Assembly: GCF_002078875.1 (NCBI RefSeq)
Contig: NC_034414.1
Coordinates: 13,637,484-13,701,483, forward strand
Length of the DNA stretch: 64,000 nt
Direction of reading: 5' to 3'
Origin: Numida meleagris
Taxonomy: Eukaryota; Chordata; Aves; Galliformes; Numididae
In this document: positions 53,301 to 64,000 of the stretch, in pieces
Layout of the letters: each line of letters starts with the position of its first letter
Numbering within the stretch: the first letter of the stretch is position 1
The notes under the pieces: generated by a model
What the model saw: only the letters and a program-made list of their open reading frames with translations
Told to the model about the DNA's origin: nothing
The model's database searches: none
Program-made: the position numbers and the translations under genes

Positions 53301-56300
53301 GTACTACAAATCACTTTCCCCAGTTAAAAGAAGGACACCGTACTGTGCCTCTTAAAATAAATGCATCTGATTTGCGCGCTGAAGAGGGGATGCTGCAATA
53401 GGCAAGATGTGTTCTTAGAAAAAAAAGACAGCTACAACTTAGGTAAAGAGCTGCAAGTCGCTATGAAGTTGCAGTGGGCAGGTACAGCTACACAGCTTCT
53501 TTTTGTTATTATGTTGTTGTGGTGGTGTAAGAGTATAATACTGCAGAAAAACAGACTTGGTCAGCTTCTCAGCTCAGAATTGGAGCTCGTTTAGAAAGCA
53601 ACTTCTAGCCAAGTAAGAATAGTATCCACCCCCCAAGGAGAAAAACAAGGCAGAAGAAATGAAGCAATATCCCCATGCCTTCGGAGGCAGACAGCATACC
53701 AGTGTTGTACAACTGATCTATTGGTGCACAAAAAACTTTCATGAACACAAATTGGGGCTTAATCTTTCACATTCTATAAGGAAACATCTACATTGTCAGC
53801 TCGGTGAAAATCCTCTGTGACGGGAAGTCAACATTGACATTTCTAATATAAATATACCCAGACGTAACTATACAAATGAGGAAGAAATAATCACACTTTG
53901 AGCTACTGACCTGGATACTTATTCCGTTCTACTCCCCTCACCAAAGCAGTGTCAGACCTGAGCAACTCCGGCCTACACCCAACCCAACCTCTCAAATGCC
54001 ATCCGTGCTCCTTTCCCCTATTGTGACTCCAGGTAAGGCAGGTAAGATGAAGACCGTGAGAAAGATTTGAAGCTAGGATCAGTACTCTCATTTTAATTAT
54101 GATCCTCTCCTTTTATTACTTATATCTACAGATGACAGGTGCTTTCATAGAAGTCAGTATTGCCTTCTCTTTTTAGCAAGTTGATAACACAAAATAGCAT
54201 ATTTATTAATAGAAGTGGAAGAAAATGAGGCAAACTCTCAGGCATCAAATGGAAGATTTGTACGGCTTAGAGCTTTTCTGCCTTTTCCAGTCATATCTAC
54301 CAGCCAAAGCACCGAGCAAGGAAAAAAGAGATCAAATTCTAACAGAGTACTAGAAGGAACCAGTAAAATTAAGACAAAAATCCTCTTCCCCTGAGAAAAA
54401 GTAACATCAAAAGAAAAGCGTACGGAGCTGAATATTGGCTTCAGTGCTTTGGAAACAATGGTGGCAATGTTGGAATATCACAAAGTTTGTGCCAGGTGGG
54501 TCCCACAAACACTCAAAAAAAACCAAAACAGCCTTGGATTGAAACTCCCGCCGAGCTTTGTTATGCTATTCTCTTTCCCTGAACTTGAAAAGAATTGATC
54601 CAAAGCTGCATCACGTTAAGAGCATCAGTTGATGCTTCCATTTAACATAGAGTTAGATTCACCTGATTTCAAATGAACATTAAGAATGTAAATGGTTCCT
54701 AAACTTGGACTTCACATAAGACAGACTCCAGCTCAAAACTTGATCTTTAGTGGAAGCAGCAGGTAAGAGCTTAGCTATGAAATTCAGTTGAGAATTTAAG
54801 ATCCCTCAATATTTCTCATGCTTCTGATATACCACTGCCAGACAGTATAAGGGCACAAGGATGCAGCACATAGAAGACATTACACTGTGTAGTCTACTAT
54901 TTCAGTGTTACCATGAACATAAGATGTACAGTTCTTAAAACTACTAAAGATCTTACAAACCACATAGAGAGCAAGTGCTTGATAACAGCAACGAATAGAT
55001 TTTTTGAAAATAGTGATATAAGTCAGAAAGGCAAAAGAAGTTAATTTATCATGGTAACTGACTCAAATAGTAAGTGAGATGCCAAATATATATTTCATCA
55101 ACTTGGTCCAGTTGAATGGAGGAAAACCTTAAGTACACATGCAAAATTAAGACGCCAAGAAATTCGAATTAAACAAAATCGGGACTAAAAAGAATTTTAC
55201 TTCATTCAAATTTCATAAATACTCCGAGTATACAATGTGAAGCCATACTGCATATTGTCGCAGTTCCCGGGTTGTTGGTTTTCTTGTTGTTGCTGCTTTT
55301 TTTTTAAAAAAAGCATCAAGATATGTAATTGTTTAGTTATTCTTCAGCAATTAATAACAATCATTAAAATAAATTTGTAATACAGAAAATTAAGTATGGG
55401 CATAAGCCTTTATGAGATGCAAGCTTTGAAGAGCTCTCTCTCCAGGAAGTCACAATTTCATGGCCAAGCTACCAGGAAACATAAAATGCTGATTTTCTGT
55501 CAAAGTTCAGTGCCCTTGAGATTAAGCTGCCATTTCAAGCATATGTTTAGAAAGTGTCAGTAAAATGCATCGATATGATCTGACAGCATATTAAGAACAT
55601 CCATTTGAATAACACATGACCTCACGGCAAAACTATGCTTTGAGATACTATTCTTGGCCCTAAACTACTAAACATTTTAAATATTAACAACATTGCAGCA
55701 GCGGCCAAAACCTTATGGAACTGCTGGGTCAAGTTCACCCATCTATGTGATACTGCAGTCAATCCACATCCTTCCATGTGCTCAAATGGCTGTGAAGGCT
55801 GCCAATCATAATATTCAATAATGCACTCTCTGGCAGCCATTCACTTTCCAGGTATTTATTCATTTCACTCACTTAATTTTCAGTGAGAGGAATTTATTGT
55901 TTATCAATTTAGATTGAGAGTCATAACAGCGGGGGTGGAGGGAGATGAAAGCCAATGAGATAAAACACTGTACCATAGAATCATTGGTCCCTAACACTTC
56001 ACTTATTGCTTTGCTTTTCAACAAATGAACATTTCCACGGCTACAATGAAAACTGTTAAAGTCAGCCTGACATTTTGAAGGCACTACTGTAAGTGCACCA
56101 TGATTAAATCATTACAGTTCACATGCATCAAGTAATCCATAGAATTATTCTGCGCGAGGATCAGATTTCCATAGTATATTCATCATCCAGAAGCTAAGCT
56201 ACAATACCTCTAAACAGATTTTCAACTTAGAGCACTAAGCCCTTTTTAGCATGTATCTACAGTTACAGATCCTAAAGATTACGATCCTTAGGACATACTA

Positions 56301-57124
56301 GTCATCTTACATGTCACAAAATAGAAATTACAAAGCACATAAATAGCTGACCATCCTTTTCCAACTGCAGCTTTAAGGAAATACTTACTTCTCTTTTTCC
56401 AAATGCTTTTATCAACTCTGTTAATGCAGAACTTAATTTCATTAGATTTTGTTGTTGTTCTCTAAAGAAGAGGCCAAGTCCTGCAGAGCTCAGAACTTCA
56501 GATCAGAGCAGGAATTCCTTGCAGTACACAGGAGCAATTGGAGGCAGATGGGTTATTCCTTCTGCGCATTAGTGACAAAGCCCAACTTACAATAATTAAT
56601 ACTGTTTTAAAAGATGCCAAGCACTTCAGAAGGTTTAGAAAACCAAAGAACACCAGTAATGCCAAACATCATTTGACGAAAACTAAGGAGTACAATTTAA
56701 ATCTGAAGGATATCGTTTGATTAGGGACATTATTGAAATGGCACCTGTGCCATTGGAGAATACTTTTTATTTTTTAAACACAGTGTCACCTTCGTCAGTA
56801 CAAACAAAAGCATTGTTCTGCTTGGAAAATCTTTGGCAGCAGATTTGGGAAAATAACAAAATATCTTTAATGTGCATAGCACTTAATGTTTGTTTCATAA
56901 CCTGATGAAGGAGAATTAATTTCTTGACCAGCCTACAGGATATGCTTAATTAAAGAAAAAAATACTAAAAAAAAAAATGTTCTGTTTCACCTTACGTACT
57001 CTTCTTTTTCCCCTCCTCAAGCAATTGTTTGGACAGATTGCTACTCTAGGCAGCCTGTGATCGTACTGAATGCAAGTAACCAAATACCAGCTCAAGCCCT
57101 TGAGTTTTTGTGTTTCTTAAGAGA

Positions 57125-57142
57125 TTTTTTTTTTTTTTTTTT
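57125..57142. repeat. T18 homopolymer
   Basis: Eighteen T in intron 1, with no sign on the minus strand of a retrocopy ending in poly(A). Confidence 0.85.
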
Positions 57143-58746
57143 AGAATTTTCACAGATAATATTGTGGATGGTGACAGATTTTAACCACCTGCTGCTCAGA
57201 GGGCCACAAGAGTTAGACAAAATTCAAAATTCTTGTCCCCAAGGTGTCTTCATCATAAAACACTTTCAAGAGCAGAAGACTTACTACAACAGATAATCCA
57301 AAACTTAAAAAGAATATGAAGACTAATTATTTATCAAGCTCATATTTGCAGATTTCCTTTTACGGGATCTTTCCAATACTCAACAAATACCAAGAGAAAA
57401 TTATGCTATCGTGAAACCTCCTAACCAATTCTGTTTGCCTCAATTCTTAACTGCGGAGAAAGGGGCAATTCCACATCATTCATTTCTATCATAAATGCAT
57501 AGGACAATTTTATTTCATAACAAAAATGCATTATTTTCAGTATTTTCCAGCCTCAAATGAGACTTCATTTGAGCTTGGAAAAACCTAGCCCTGCAGATAA
57601 ATAAATCAGAGTAGGGTACATGAGCAAATTATTTGTGAAGTCATGAACTCCCTCAACGATACCCCTTAACAAAAAATAACCTGTCAAGCACTGGAGCAAT
57701 TATTTTGAACAGTGAGACTGAACTTTTAAATGTGATCCACAAAGTTTTTGTGCCTTGCTCAAGTTGGCATACAAGCACGCTTCTCATTCATCTATGCCAC
57801 TTAAGCATAAGTTAAAATAACATTATCATCCCCATAGTACTGAATGCTTCCCGAAACAGGCTCCTTTTTACTCAATAAAAATCACACATACAAAAAGACA
57901 TTTCTGAGACTGATTCCTCTAATAATGTTAAGCTGCTAGAAAAACTGTTGCTGTAGTCCCATCATGATTAAGAGAAGGGAGCACAGGAACACTTAGAGGA
58001 CGGAGTGCCAGAACTTCAGCACTCCTGAAATCAAAAGGGAAAGAAAAGGTTCAGTGAATAAACAAAACCTGTTTGGGGGTAACACAGACCTAGGAGAAAC
58101 GAGGCTCCTGAAGGAAGACTCCAGCAGATGGCCCCACAGCAGCAGCAGCAGGTTTTCTAAGAACAGCTCAGGCAGGACTCGAGCACAAGTTTCCCGTACA
58201 CACAGCTATGGCAAAGCTGAAGTCCCAGTTTATTATTGATTTACTGGCATCAGTACATTTGAGAAGGCACCCTTGTTTTATTAAAATGAGGGAAATCTAT
58301 GTTTTACTTTATTTAAGAACAGAAATTAACACACAAAACCAAGTCTGGTCAAAAACTGTGATTGCTTAAATAGACATCTATCCTTTAAACTTAACGTTTC
58401 TATGCATTTTGTTTCTATTTATCCATCCTACTTTCTGGTTTAGTCAAATAAAAGAAAATTAATAATAAGAAAAGAGCCTCTCCTCCTCCTCCGTTTTTGT
58501 TTTCTTTCCATAAAAATAGAAACTTCACAATTCAAAAAAAAGAATTATTTACGTATATTTTATTTTAGATTGAAAGTGTTTTCAATTGAAATATTTTGCA
58601 ATAGAAATCCTGATCTTGACCTACAGCAGCCATTGAACATCAACTTCTTCCTCTGTGACTGAGAAGCATCAAACCATTGTAAAAACTATTTTAGGCAGAC
58701 AGTTGCCAATAACATCGGGTCAGAAAGAGGGTATACATGTATTTCA

Positions 58747-58766
58747 TTGCATGTAATTACATGCAA
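58747..58766. repeat. Perfect 20-bp palindrome
   Basis: TTGCATGTAA is followed directly by TTACATGCAA, with no spacer or mismatch. The half-sites resemble POU/homeodomain-like TGCAT and TAATTA cores, but no specific factor can be assigned. Confidence 0.95.
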
Positions 58767-59019
58767 CGTTGTGTCAAAGTCCTCTTAAGAAACTTAGAAA
58801 TGATTTCTTCTACCAGAAGGTCAAACTAAGCGCTACACAATCAAAGGTAATGCATTCTAATTAAAAATTACTGCAATTTGAAACTGGAGTTTCAGGTCAC
58901 TCATAAAAATGCCTGCCTTAAATTTACTCCTTCAGAAAAAAAAAATTGTATTTTTTCAAGTTTTTTTTAAATGTGACAACAGCATAAAGATGCTGCCATA
59001 TCATTTGGTTCATTATCTA

Positions 59020-59466
59020 TGAGGGCTGCTCCAAAAGCAATGCCTCCTGTTTTATGATGTCGGCCCACGACACCAGATGCAGATGCCGGCGGTATGGCAG
59101 CAGAGGTTGAACCTTCCCACCAACATTCCATTACATGCTGTTGACATGTGACAGATTGCAGCAGAGGGGCAATCTGACAAAATGCTGTATGACATGAATT
59201 GCAATGAAGCAACCGTGTGTCATTAAATTCCTCTATGCAGAGAAAACAGCACCTGCTGACATTCACTGACACTTGCTGGATGTTTCTGGGGACCAACCAG
59301 TGGATGTGAGCACAGAGAGGCAGTGGGGGGTGCGTTTCAGCAGTGGTGACAGCAACGTGAAAAGACAAGCCACGTTCTGGACGGCCATGCAGATTTTTGA
59401 GGGTGACATGCAGGTTCTTCATTACTGACAAAAATGCATAGCTAATGGTGGTGATTATGTTGAAAA
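59020..59466 (+). mobile_element. Internally deleted mariner (Galluhop-type) remnant
   Basis: It starts with the terminal repeat TGAGGGCTGCTCCAAAAGCA directly after a TA (59018-59019). A region near 59200-59330 encodes a degraded mariner transposase N-terminus. It has the pattern MKQ-C-KFLYAEKTAPADIH, a stop codon, then VDVST and VRF-S-GD, i.e. the helix-turn-helix DNA-binding domain. Soon after, near 59408-59466, comes the typical mariner C-terminus (KCIANGGDYVEK). The catalytic DD34D domain between them is absent, so this is a non-autonomous deletion derivative. The 3' terminal repeat is missing. The 58967-59521 minus-strand open frame is the antisense shadow of this element. Confidence 0.85.
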
Positions 59467-59683
59467 GGATGATCCAGAAGAGGATGTTGTTTCTACCATT
59501 AACAATCACAAGGTAATTCATTAAGGGAGGAATATCCTCTATTCATGAAGACTCGTTGCATATTTGCAGGGATAGCATGTATTATTTGATCAGGTAACAA
59601 CAGAGGGGAGGGGGGAAAAAGGACAAGAAGGAGAAAGAATGCTGTTTACCTCCTAAGTACATAGAATCTTCCACTGCAGTAAC
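59467..59683 (-). other. KCNQ1: Short intron 1 stretch between mariner and MIR
   Basis: Nothing recognisable. The mariner similarity ends at about 59466 without a 3' terminal repeat, so the true element boundary is unclear. Confidence 0.5.
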
Positions 59684-59832
59684 CTACAATTATTGTCTTC
59701 ATTTTGTTAGCAAAGACAAATGAACAGCAAAGTGATTAAGTGACTTGCACAAGGTCATATTGCATGTCTAATATGGAGTTGAGGATAGATCTCAAGGACC
59801 TGGCTCCTTGCAGTGAATTTAACACCATAATT
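59684..59832 (-). repeat. MIR SINE fossil
   Basis: The plus strand follows the reverse complement of MIR in order. It has ATTATTGTCTTCATTTT, a degraded GAGGAAACTGAGGC equivalent (GACAAATGAACAGC), AAAGTGATTAAGTGACTTGC, then ACAAGGTCATATTGCATGTC, a GGAGTTGAGGATAGATCTCA segment for the B-box area, and GACCTGGCTCC. The TTAAGTGACTTGCACAAGGT core is the most conserved part of MIR and makes this the best-supported SINE fossil in the window. Confidence 0.7.
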
Positions 59833-61754
59833 TCCACACATTGACTAGGCCAGCTCTATGCACCAAAGAAAACAGTAAGCAGGGCAGCCTCCTGCATTTG
59901 TCTTGCACGACTTACATTTAAGTTAGCATCCCCAGTCACTCACCAATACCAGTGGCAAGTGCTGTCAAGCACTGATGTTACAGGAGAAGTTTCTTGCCAG
60001 TTCAGAAAGGACAAAGACAGCAGCATCCCAACAAGTCAACATACCCAACAGATTGCCAGCAATCTGTCTGGTGCTGAGCACCCCACTACTCAGGGGTGTC
60101 ATGAGGAAGCCTGAAGAACTGGGATGACTGTCAGAAGCACCCCAAGCCAGTTCTCCTGCACCTCTACCACCCCTTCCTCTGTCTTCTATGGGGCAGAAGG
60201 ATGTGAGGGCAGAAGGACCGAAAAGGCTTTGACCACACCAAAGGTTCCCACCCTTATTATCTCTGTATTTTCCTTTCCTATAGTAAACATCACTGACACT
60301 TCCCACAATGTAACATCAATTACAGGCTGTGATTTCACCTCAAACTGCTAACTACTGCATGTCATTAGCAGCTAGGATATGTAATTGTTTAAATAGAAGG
60401 AAATCTGCATTTTGATAATTTCACTCAAAGGAATGAAAGCAGAAAGTACAAACTGGTAAGTATCCATGTTGATCTTCAGACACCAAGTAAATGATAAATA
60501 GATGGATAAGATGAGGGCCTTAAACCCAAAGTCATGCAGCTTATCTCTGAGACAAACTGAGAGACACCATTGGTAATGCTAAATAAACAGTGACAGGGGA
60601 AAATCATAAAAAAAAATTAGTCTCCAAAATACCAGGGGTGTACTACACAAACGCACTGCATAAGTCCATTGTTTGATTTGGGATTTTGTGTAAGTAGAAA
60701 GAGATCTCCACTTCCATAGAGATGGAGTCACATCCCTGCAGAAGGCACAGACAGATCCCCTTCTTCTCTGCAGAAGACAAATCCTCACATGAGCATTCTG
60801 TACTGGGATATATTCACTCCATCTTAAGACAGCCAACAGCTTTTTTTTTTTTTAATTTATTTTTAGATCAGGATCTTCAAAGTTGTATCAGTTACAGAAG
60901 AACTGAAGGGCTAGTGTGGAATATGAAAGATAAACACCTTTACTTCATGAAAACAGGGAGATTTGTTTTTTCTATTGTTAGTTTGGGAGAAGACGAATGA
61001 GAAAAGACTGAAGCTAAAACAGTAACTACAATTCAGGTATTTTACTTGATTCAGCAATGAAGTCGTCTCCAAACCAAAACCAAGGTAAAACAAATGCAGA
61101 TTTACCCATGGTTGTGTACTTCAGAGAGAAAGACAGTACGAATTTCAGTGCATGATAACAGAGCATTCCAAGTTTTTAATAACATCACGCAGAAACAATA
61201 CAGAGTAATTAGCCCTTGACATCTCTACTCAGAATGAAATTTAGGGCTCAGTTTTGTTGTGCATTGAAGGCTGGATGGAAAGCAGGATTAAGGACTTCAA
61301 TCGTACCAAAGGTTGCATCAAAGATTAAGCTTCACATGATATTATTGTATACCTCTAAAATTACAGTTCAAATTCTGTTGCAATTGCAATTTCATGAACT
61401 AGCAGGTATGGATGAGTACCATAAATTCATGTCCCAAGACAAAATTTACCTTTCCTCAGCTACATCCTTCCAGTCTTGCAAACCAAAAGACATCTGGTTG
61501 CAGGAACTGCATGAAGGCTAAAAGGGTAACCACAGCAGAGACACGTGCAGGCACACGCTTACATTTTTATATCACATTTCCCTTACAAGAGGAAGGATTA
61601 TCATACTCCCCAAAATCACAAAGTGTTCTTGCAGTTTTATCTCTTGTGGTCTAACGTCACATCGCCCTGAACATGCCTAGAGTCAGACAGACTGGATCTG
61701 GCCCCGTTACTGCTTGGGTGGGAGCCAGCTTGTAAACATCAGGTACCCTAGGCT
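59833..61754 (-). other. KCNQ1: KCNQ1 intron 1, unannotated stretch
   Basis: Short open frames at 59965-60351 on both strands and at 60722-61521 show no family resemblance. Apart from a T13 run near 60841 I see nothing structured. Confidence 0.55.
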
Positions 61755-62175
61755 ACCAAAGTTCAGCTGGAGTTGAAACTTGGATGCAACATCAACAGCA
61801 ACCAAAAGAGCTTCTACTTCTTTATTAGTAGTAAAAGACCAAACAAGGAAAATGGAGGCTTATACTCAATGGACTGTGAGACTTAGTGGCAGCATAGAAG
61901 TGTTGATGAGGTACTTTCTGTTCTCTTTGTCTCAGTCTCCACCAGTAAGGTCTCCTAGGTCTCTCTGCTTAGATGTAAAGTTCAAGGATGAGATGAACTA
62001 CCAGGAAGTGAGGATAAACTTAGGGATGACTCAATATAACTCATCCCAAACAAGACCAAACAGGCTGCATCTGATGGAGCTGGACTATGGCACTGTGAAG
62101 ATACTTTGCCTCTCTGAAGGGTAATGGAGAAAGGGTGTAAGTACCTGACAGCTGGAGAAAGGTAACATCACCCAG
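61755..62175 (+). mobile_element. Ancient CR1 ORF2 fragment
   Basis: The stretch aligns in order with the CR1 ORF2 region between endonuclease and reverse transcriptase. An early block, AACAGCAACCAAAAGAGCTT, is followed by CTACTTCTTTATTAGTAGTA and AAAGACC-AACAAGGAAAATGG (the SFY-FISSKR-KEN protein pattern). A TTTGTCTCAGTCTCCACCAG block matches the FASVST-like segment. It continues with CTGCATCTGATGGAGCTGG and then GAGAAAGGTAACATCACCC in place of the GDWRKANVTP segment. Frameshifts and stops break it, and the 114-codon open frame at 61780-62124 is not in the ancestral frame throughout. No 3' end is attached. Confidence 0.6.
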
Positions 62176-64000
62176 ATGAGCTACAAAAGAATACAGTAGA
62201 GGCTTTTCTTTACACAGCAGTTAGAGATGAAAAAGTCACAGCTCGCAACACTGTTCTCAATGTCGTACTCTATTTGCCATAGCAAACTGACGCAAACAGA
62301 AAGGACCCTCACTAGACTACCAGGAACTTACCCTCAGAAGTTACATCCACCAAGCCACAGACACAAGGCAAGAAGCCAACAATGGAGCAATCAGGAAAAA
62401 GGAAATCCCTTGCATCATAAGATTCATCTGCCTGAAACCATCTGGAAATTGAGTCTTCAGGATACAAAGTTCATAGCATATTTTCTAAAGAAAACCAAGG
62501 AAAAAAGACACACAGGTTTCCTGGGCTTTGACCCAGGAGACCCTCAAACTTCCTTCCCTGGTGTGATATAGTTCAGAGGAAGATTTAAATGAGAAATAAA
62601 AAAATTTTCCACACCAAGATAGACAGACAACACCTTCCTCATCCTTCTCTAGCCAGTCTCACTTTATTTACTTCTTACCAAAAGGACAAAAACCTGTTGT
62701 TTAATCTCTGGGGTGCTGTGATGAATCTAAAAACCTCAAGGAGAAAGACACAAGAGCTATCCCCTTCAAATCAGAGGTCCGAAGGAGTGCTATGAGCAGT
62801 TTATCAGCCTGCACACATTCGTGAAAAGTCTTGCCTGTCTGACTGGAGTGAGCCCACTGGCATTTGGAGAACTCCAAACTTTACTAATGTGAAAGACTCC
62901 GAATTTGTGGTGTATGACCGACAATGCTATTTCAAAGTCCTAAAAATCTTTTCCCACAAATAAGGGGTTGGAAAAGCAATGTTTGCTTCCACCAGCAAGT
63001 AAATCCTTACTTGAATGTATTCCTTAGATTTGATATAAAAATTAAGCCATTGGTTCTTCTACCTTTATCCACAAGCTGAATACTAATACAGCAGGAAGTT
63101 CGGTTCTTCCTCTGTGAAATTGTACTTGGCAGTAATGAGACAAATAAACAAACAAACAACTGGAATGAACTTTTTAGGAAATTAGTTGTTGTTGTTGTTT
63201 TTCCTAAGGAGGCCATCATTTGTCGCTGGCAAGCCATCATGACAATTTGTACACTTAAACAAGTTTAAGAGTAAATAAATACATAAAATATGCTTAAAAA
63301 TTAAACCTCAGACTAAAGAAAATAGTATCAATGTGATATGCTTTAACCAACATGCCTTGAAAAGCATTCAAAGAGTAAACAGGGCAGACTTATCAGATGA
63401 CATGCAGGGTTTAAAAAATTGCATCAGGAATTTCCTAACTACCAGTAATTCTTCTGGAGAAGAATACAATACAAAGCCAAGCATACTGTCATGTCACAAA
63501 CGTTCAAACATACACGCCTTCAGCAGCACAAATAACCATCAGGCCTTAGATGACAGACTTGAGGTGACTCCCTCCAACGTATTTTGAGGCGCCCCATCAC
63601 GTACAGTGACAGAATCCTGCCAAAGAAGTTCAGGGCATTTTCTGAAAAGCTTCAGGATCCAGATCCTCTCTTTGTCAAGTGGTTCAAGGTTAAAAGAAAT
63701 AATAATAATAGTTTCCTTCTCCTCCATTTTCTAGTTTTTTCAACCTTTATCATCTTATCTTTCTCCTGTTTTGTCACTGATGCAAAGGCAACGAGTACGC
63801 ATGGGAAAGCATCTACTGTAAATATTTCTTGTGTCCCAGTTTTGGTAATTAAAAAAAAAGAGGAAAATTATCAAAAAGGGAGTGTTCAACAAGGAGATGC
63901 CTGGAAGTCCGCAGTGCATTTTGAACTTCAATTTGTTCTCTGAGAGTATTTTTTTTTTTAATTAGGAATTCCTCAAGACAAGTTAAAAAATGCAGATATA
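62176..64000 (-). other. KCNQ1: KCNQ1 intron 1, right edge of window
   Basis: I recognise no exon, CpG-rich promoter or transposon. Short low-complexity tracts (AAAC repeats near 63140, GTT repeats near 63186, AAT repeats near 63698) are present. Frames at 62227-62795 and 63333-63943 show no family resemblance. Confidence 0.55.

Larger units (their letters stand above)
47905..59019 (-). other. KCNQ1: KCNQ1 intron 1, unannotated stretch with assembly gap
   Basis: No gene or named transposon is recognisable. It contains the exact 95-bp duplication around an N (49438-49628), an A18 run (50338-50355), a T18 run (57125-57142), a T9A7 hairpin (55294-55315) and a 20-bp palindrome (58747-58766). Confidence 0.6.

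Noticed and set aside
58967..59521. 184-codon minus-strand open frame, the longest in the window
   Set aside because: It is antisense to the mariner remnant at 59020-59466 and shows no protein-family pattern; the plus strand carries the real transposase remnant.
62227..62795. Consecutive plus-strand open frames, considered as a decayed viral or transposon gene
   Set aside because: The translations show no family pattern, and the CR1 similarity upstream stops by about 62175.

Overview
The window is vertebrate nuclear DNA, AT-rich and almost wholly intronic. It is most likely from a bird, and probably a galliform. The pointers are CR1 LINE 3' ends closed by the ATTCTRTG octamer repeat, an avian-type ERV solo LTR that starts with a CCTGGTTTCAGCTGGGA block, and a mariner remnant of the Galluhop (Mariner1_GG) type known from chicken. 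I made all family assignments from memory of consensus sequences; none was searched.

One protein-coding gene is present, on the minus strand: KCNQ1, the voltage-gated potassium channel Kv7.1. Four consecutive coding exons can be placed to the base. In transcription order they are exon 2 (41449-41539, 91 bp), exon 3 (2403-2529, 127 bp), exon 4 (1110-1188, 79 bp) and exon 5 (40-136, 97 bp). Lengths, phases and translation agree with the mammalian gene. Together they encode about residues 129-260: S1 to S4 of the voltage sensor plus the S4-S5 linker. Exon 1 (N-terminus) lies beyond base 64000, and the pore, calmodulin-binding and C-terminal exons lie before base 1.

Layout: 1-2529 is the compact exon 3-4-5 cluster. 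2530-41448 is the 38.9-kb intron 2. 41540-64000 is the 3' part of intron 1. The introns hold two sizeable CR1 copies (9053-9773; 35515-36424, with a reverse-transcriptase FADD motif), a short minus-strand CR1 (47818-47904), degraded CR1/L3 pieces (18345-18477, 30983-31111, 61755-62175), four MIR-like tRNA-SINE fossils (12176-12310, 15577-15675, 22440-22503, 59684-59832), a solo LTR (37428-38007), an internally deleted mariner (59020-59466), a second lone mariner end (23136-23161) and several microsatellites and homopolymers.

I saw no novel coding system; the short open frames look like chance or repeat-derived frames. The points most worth a second look are an exact 95-bp duplication around a single N (49438-49628, probably an assembly artefact), a perfect 24-bp palindrome (36691-36714), a perfect 12-bp-arm inverted repeat (40432-40457), a canonical G-quadruplex motif on the transcript-sense strand of intron 2 (34056-34073), and an uninterrupted T16 tract against the exon 2 splice acceptor.
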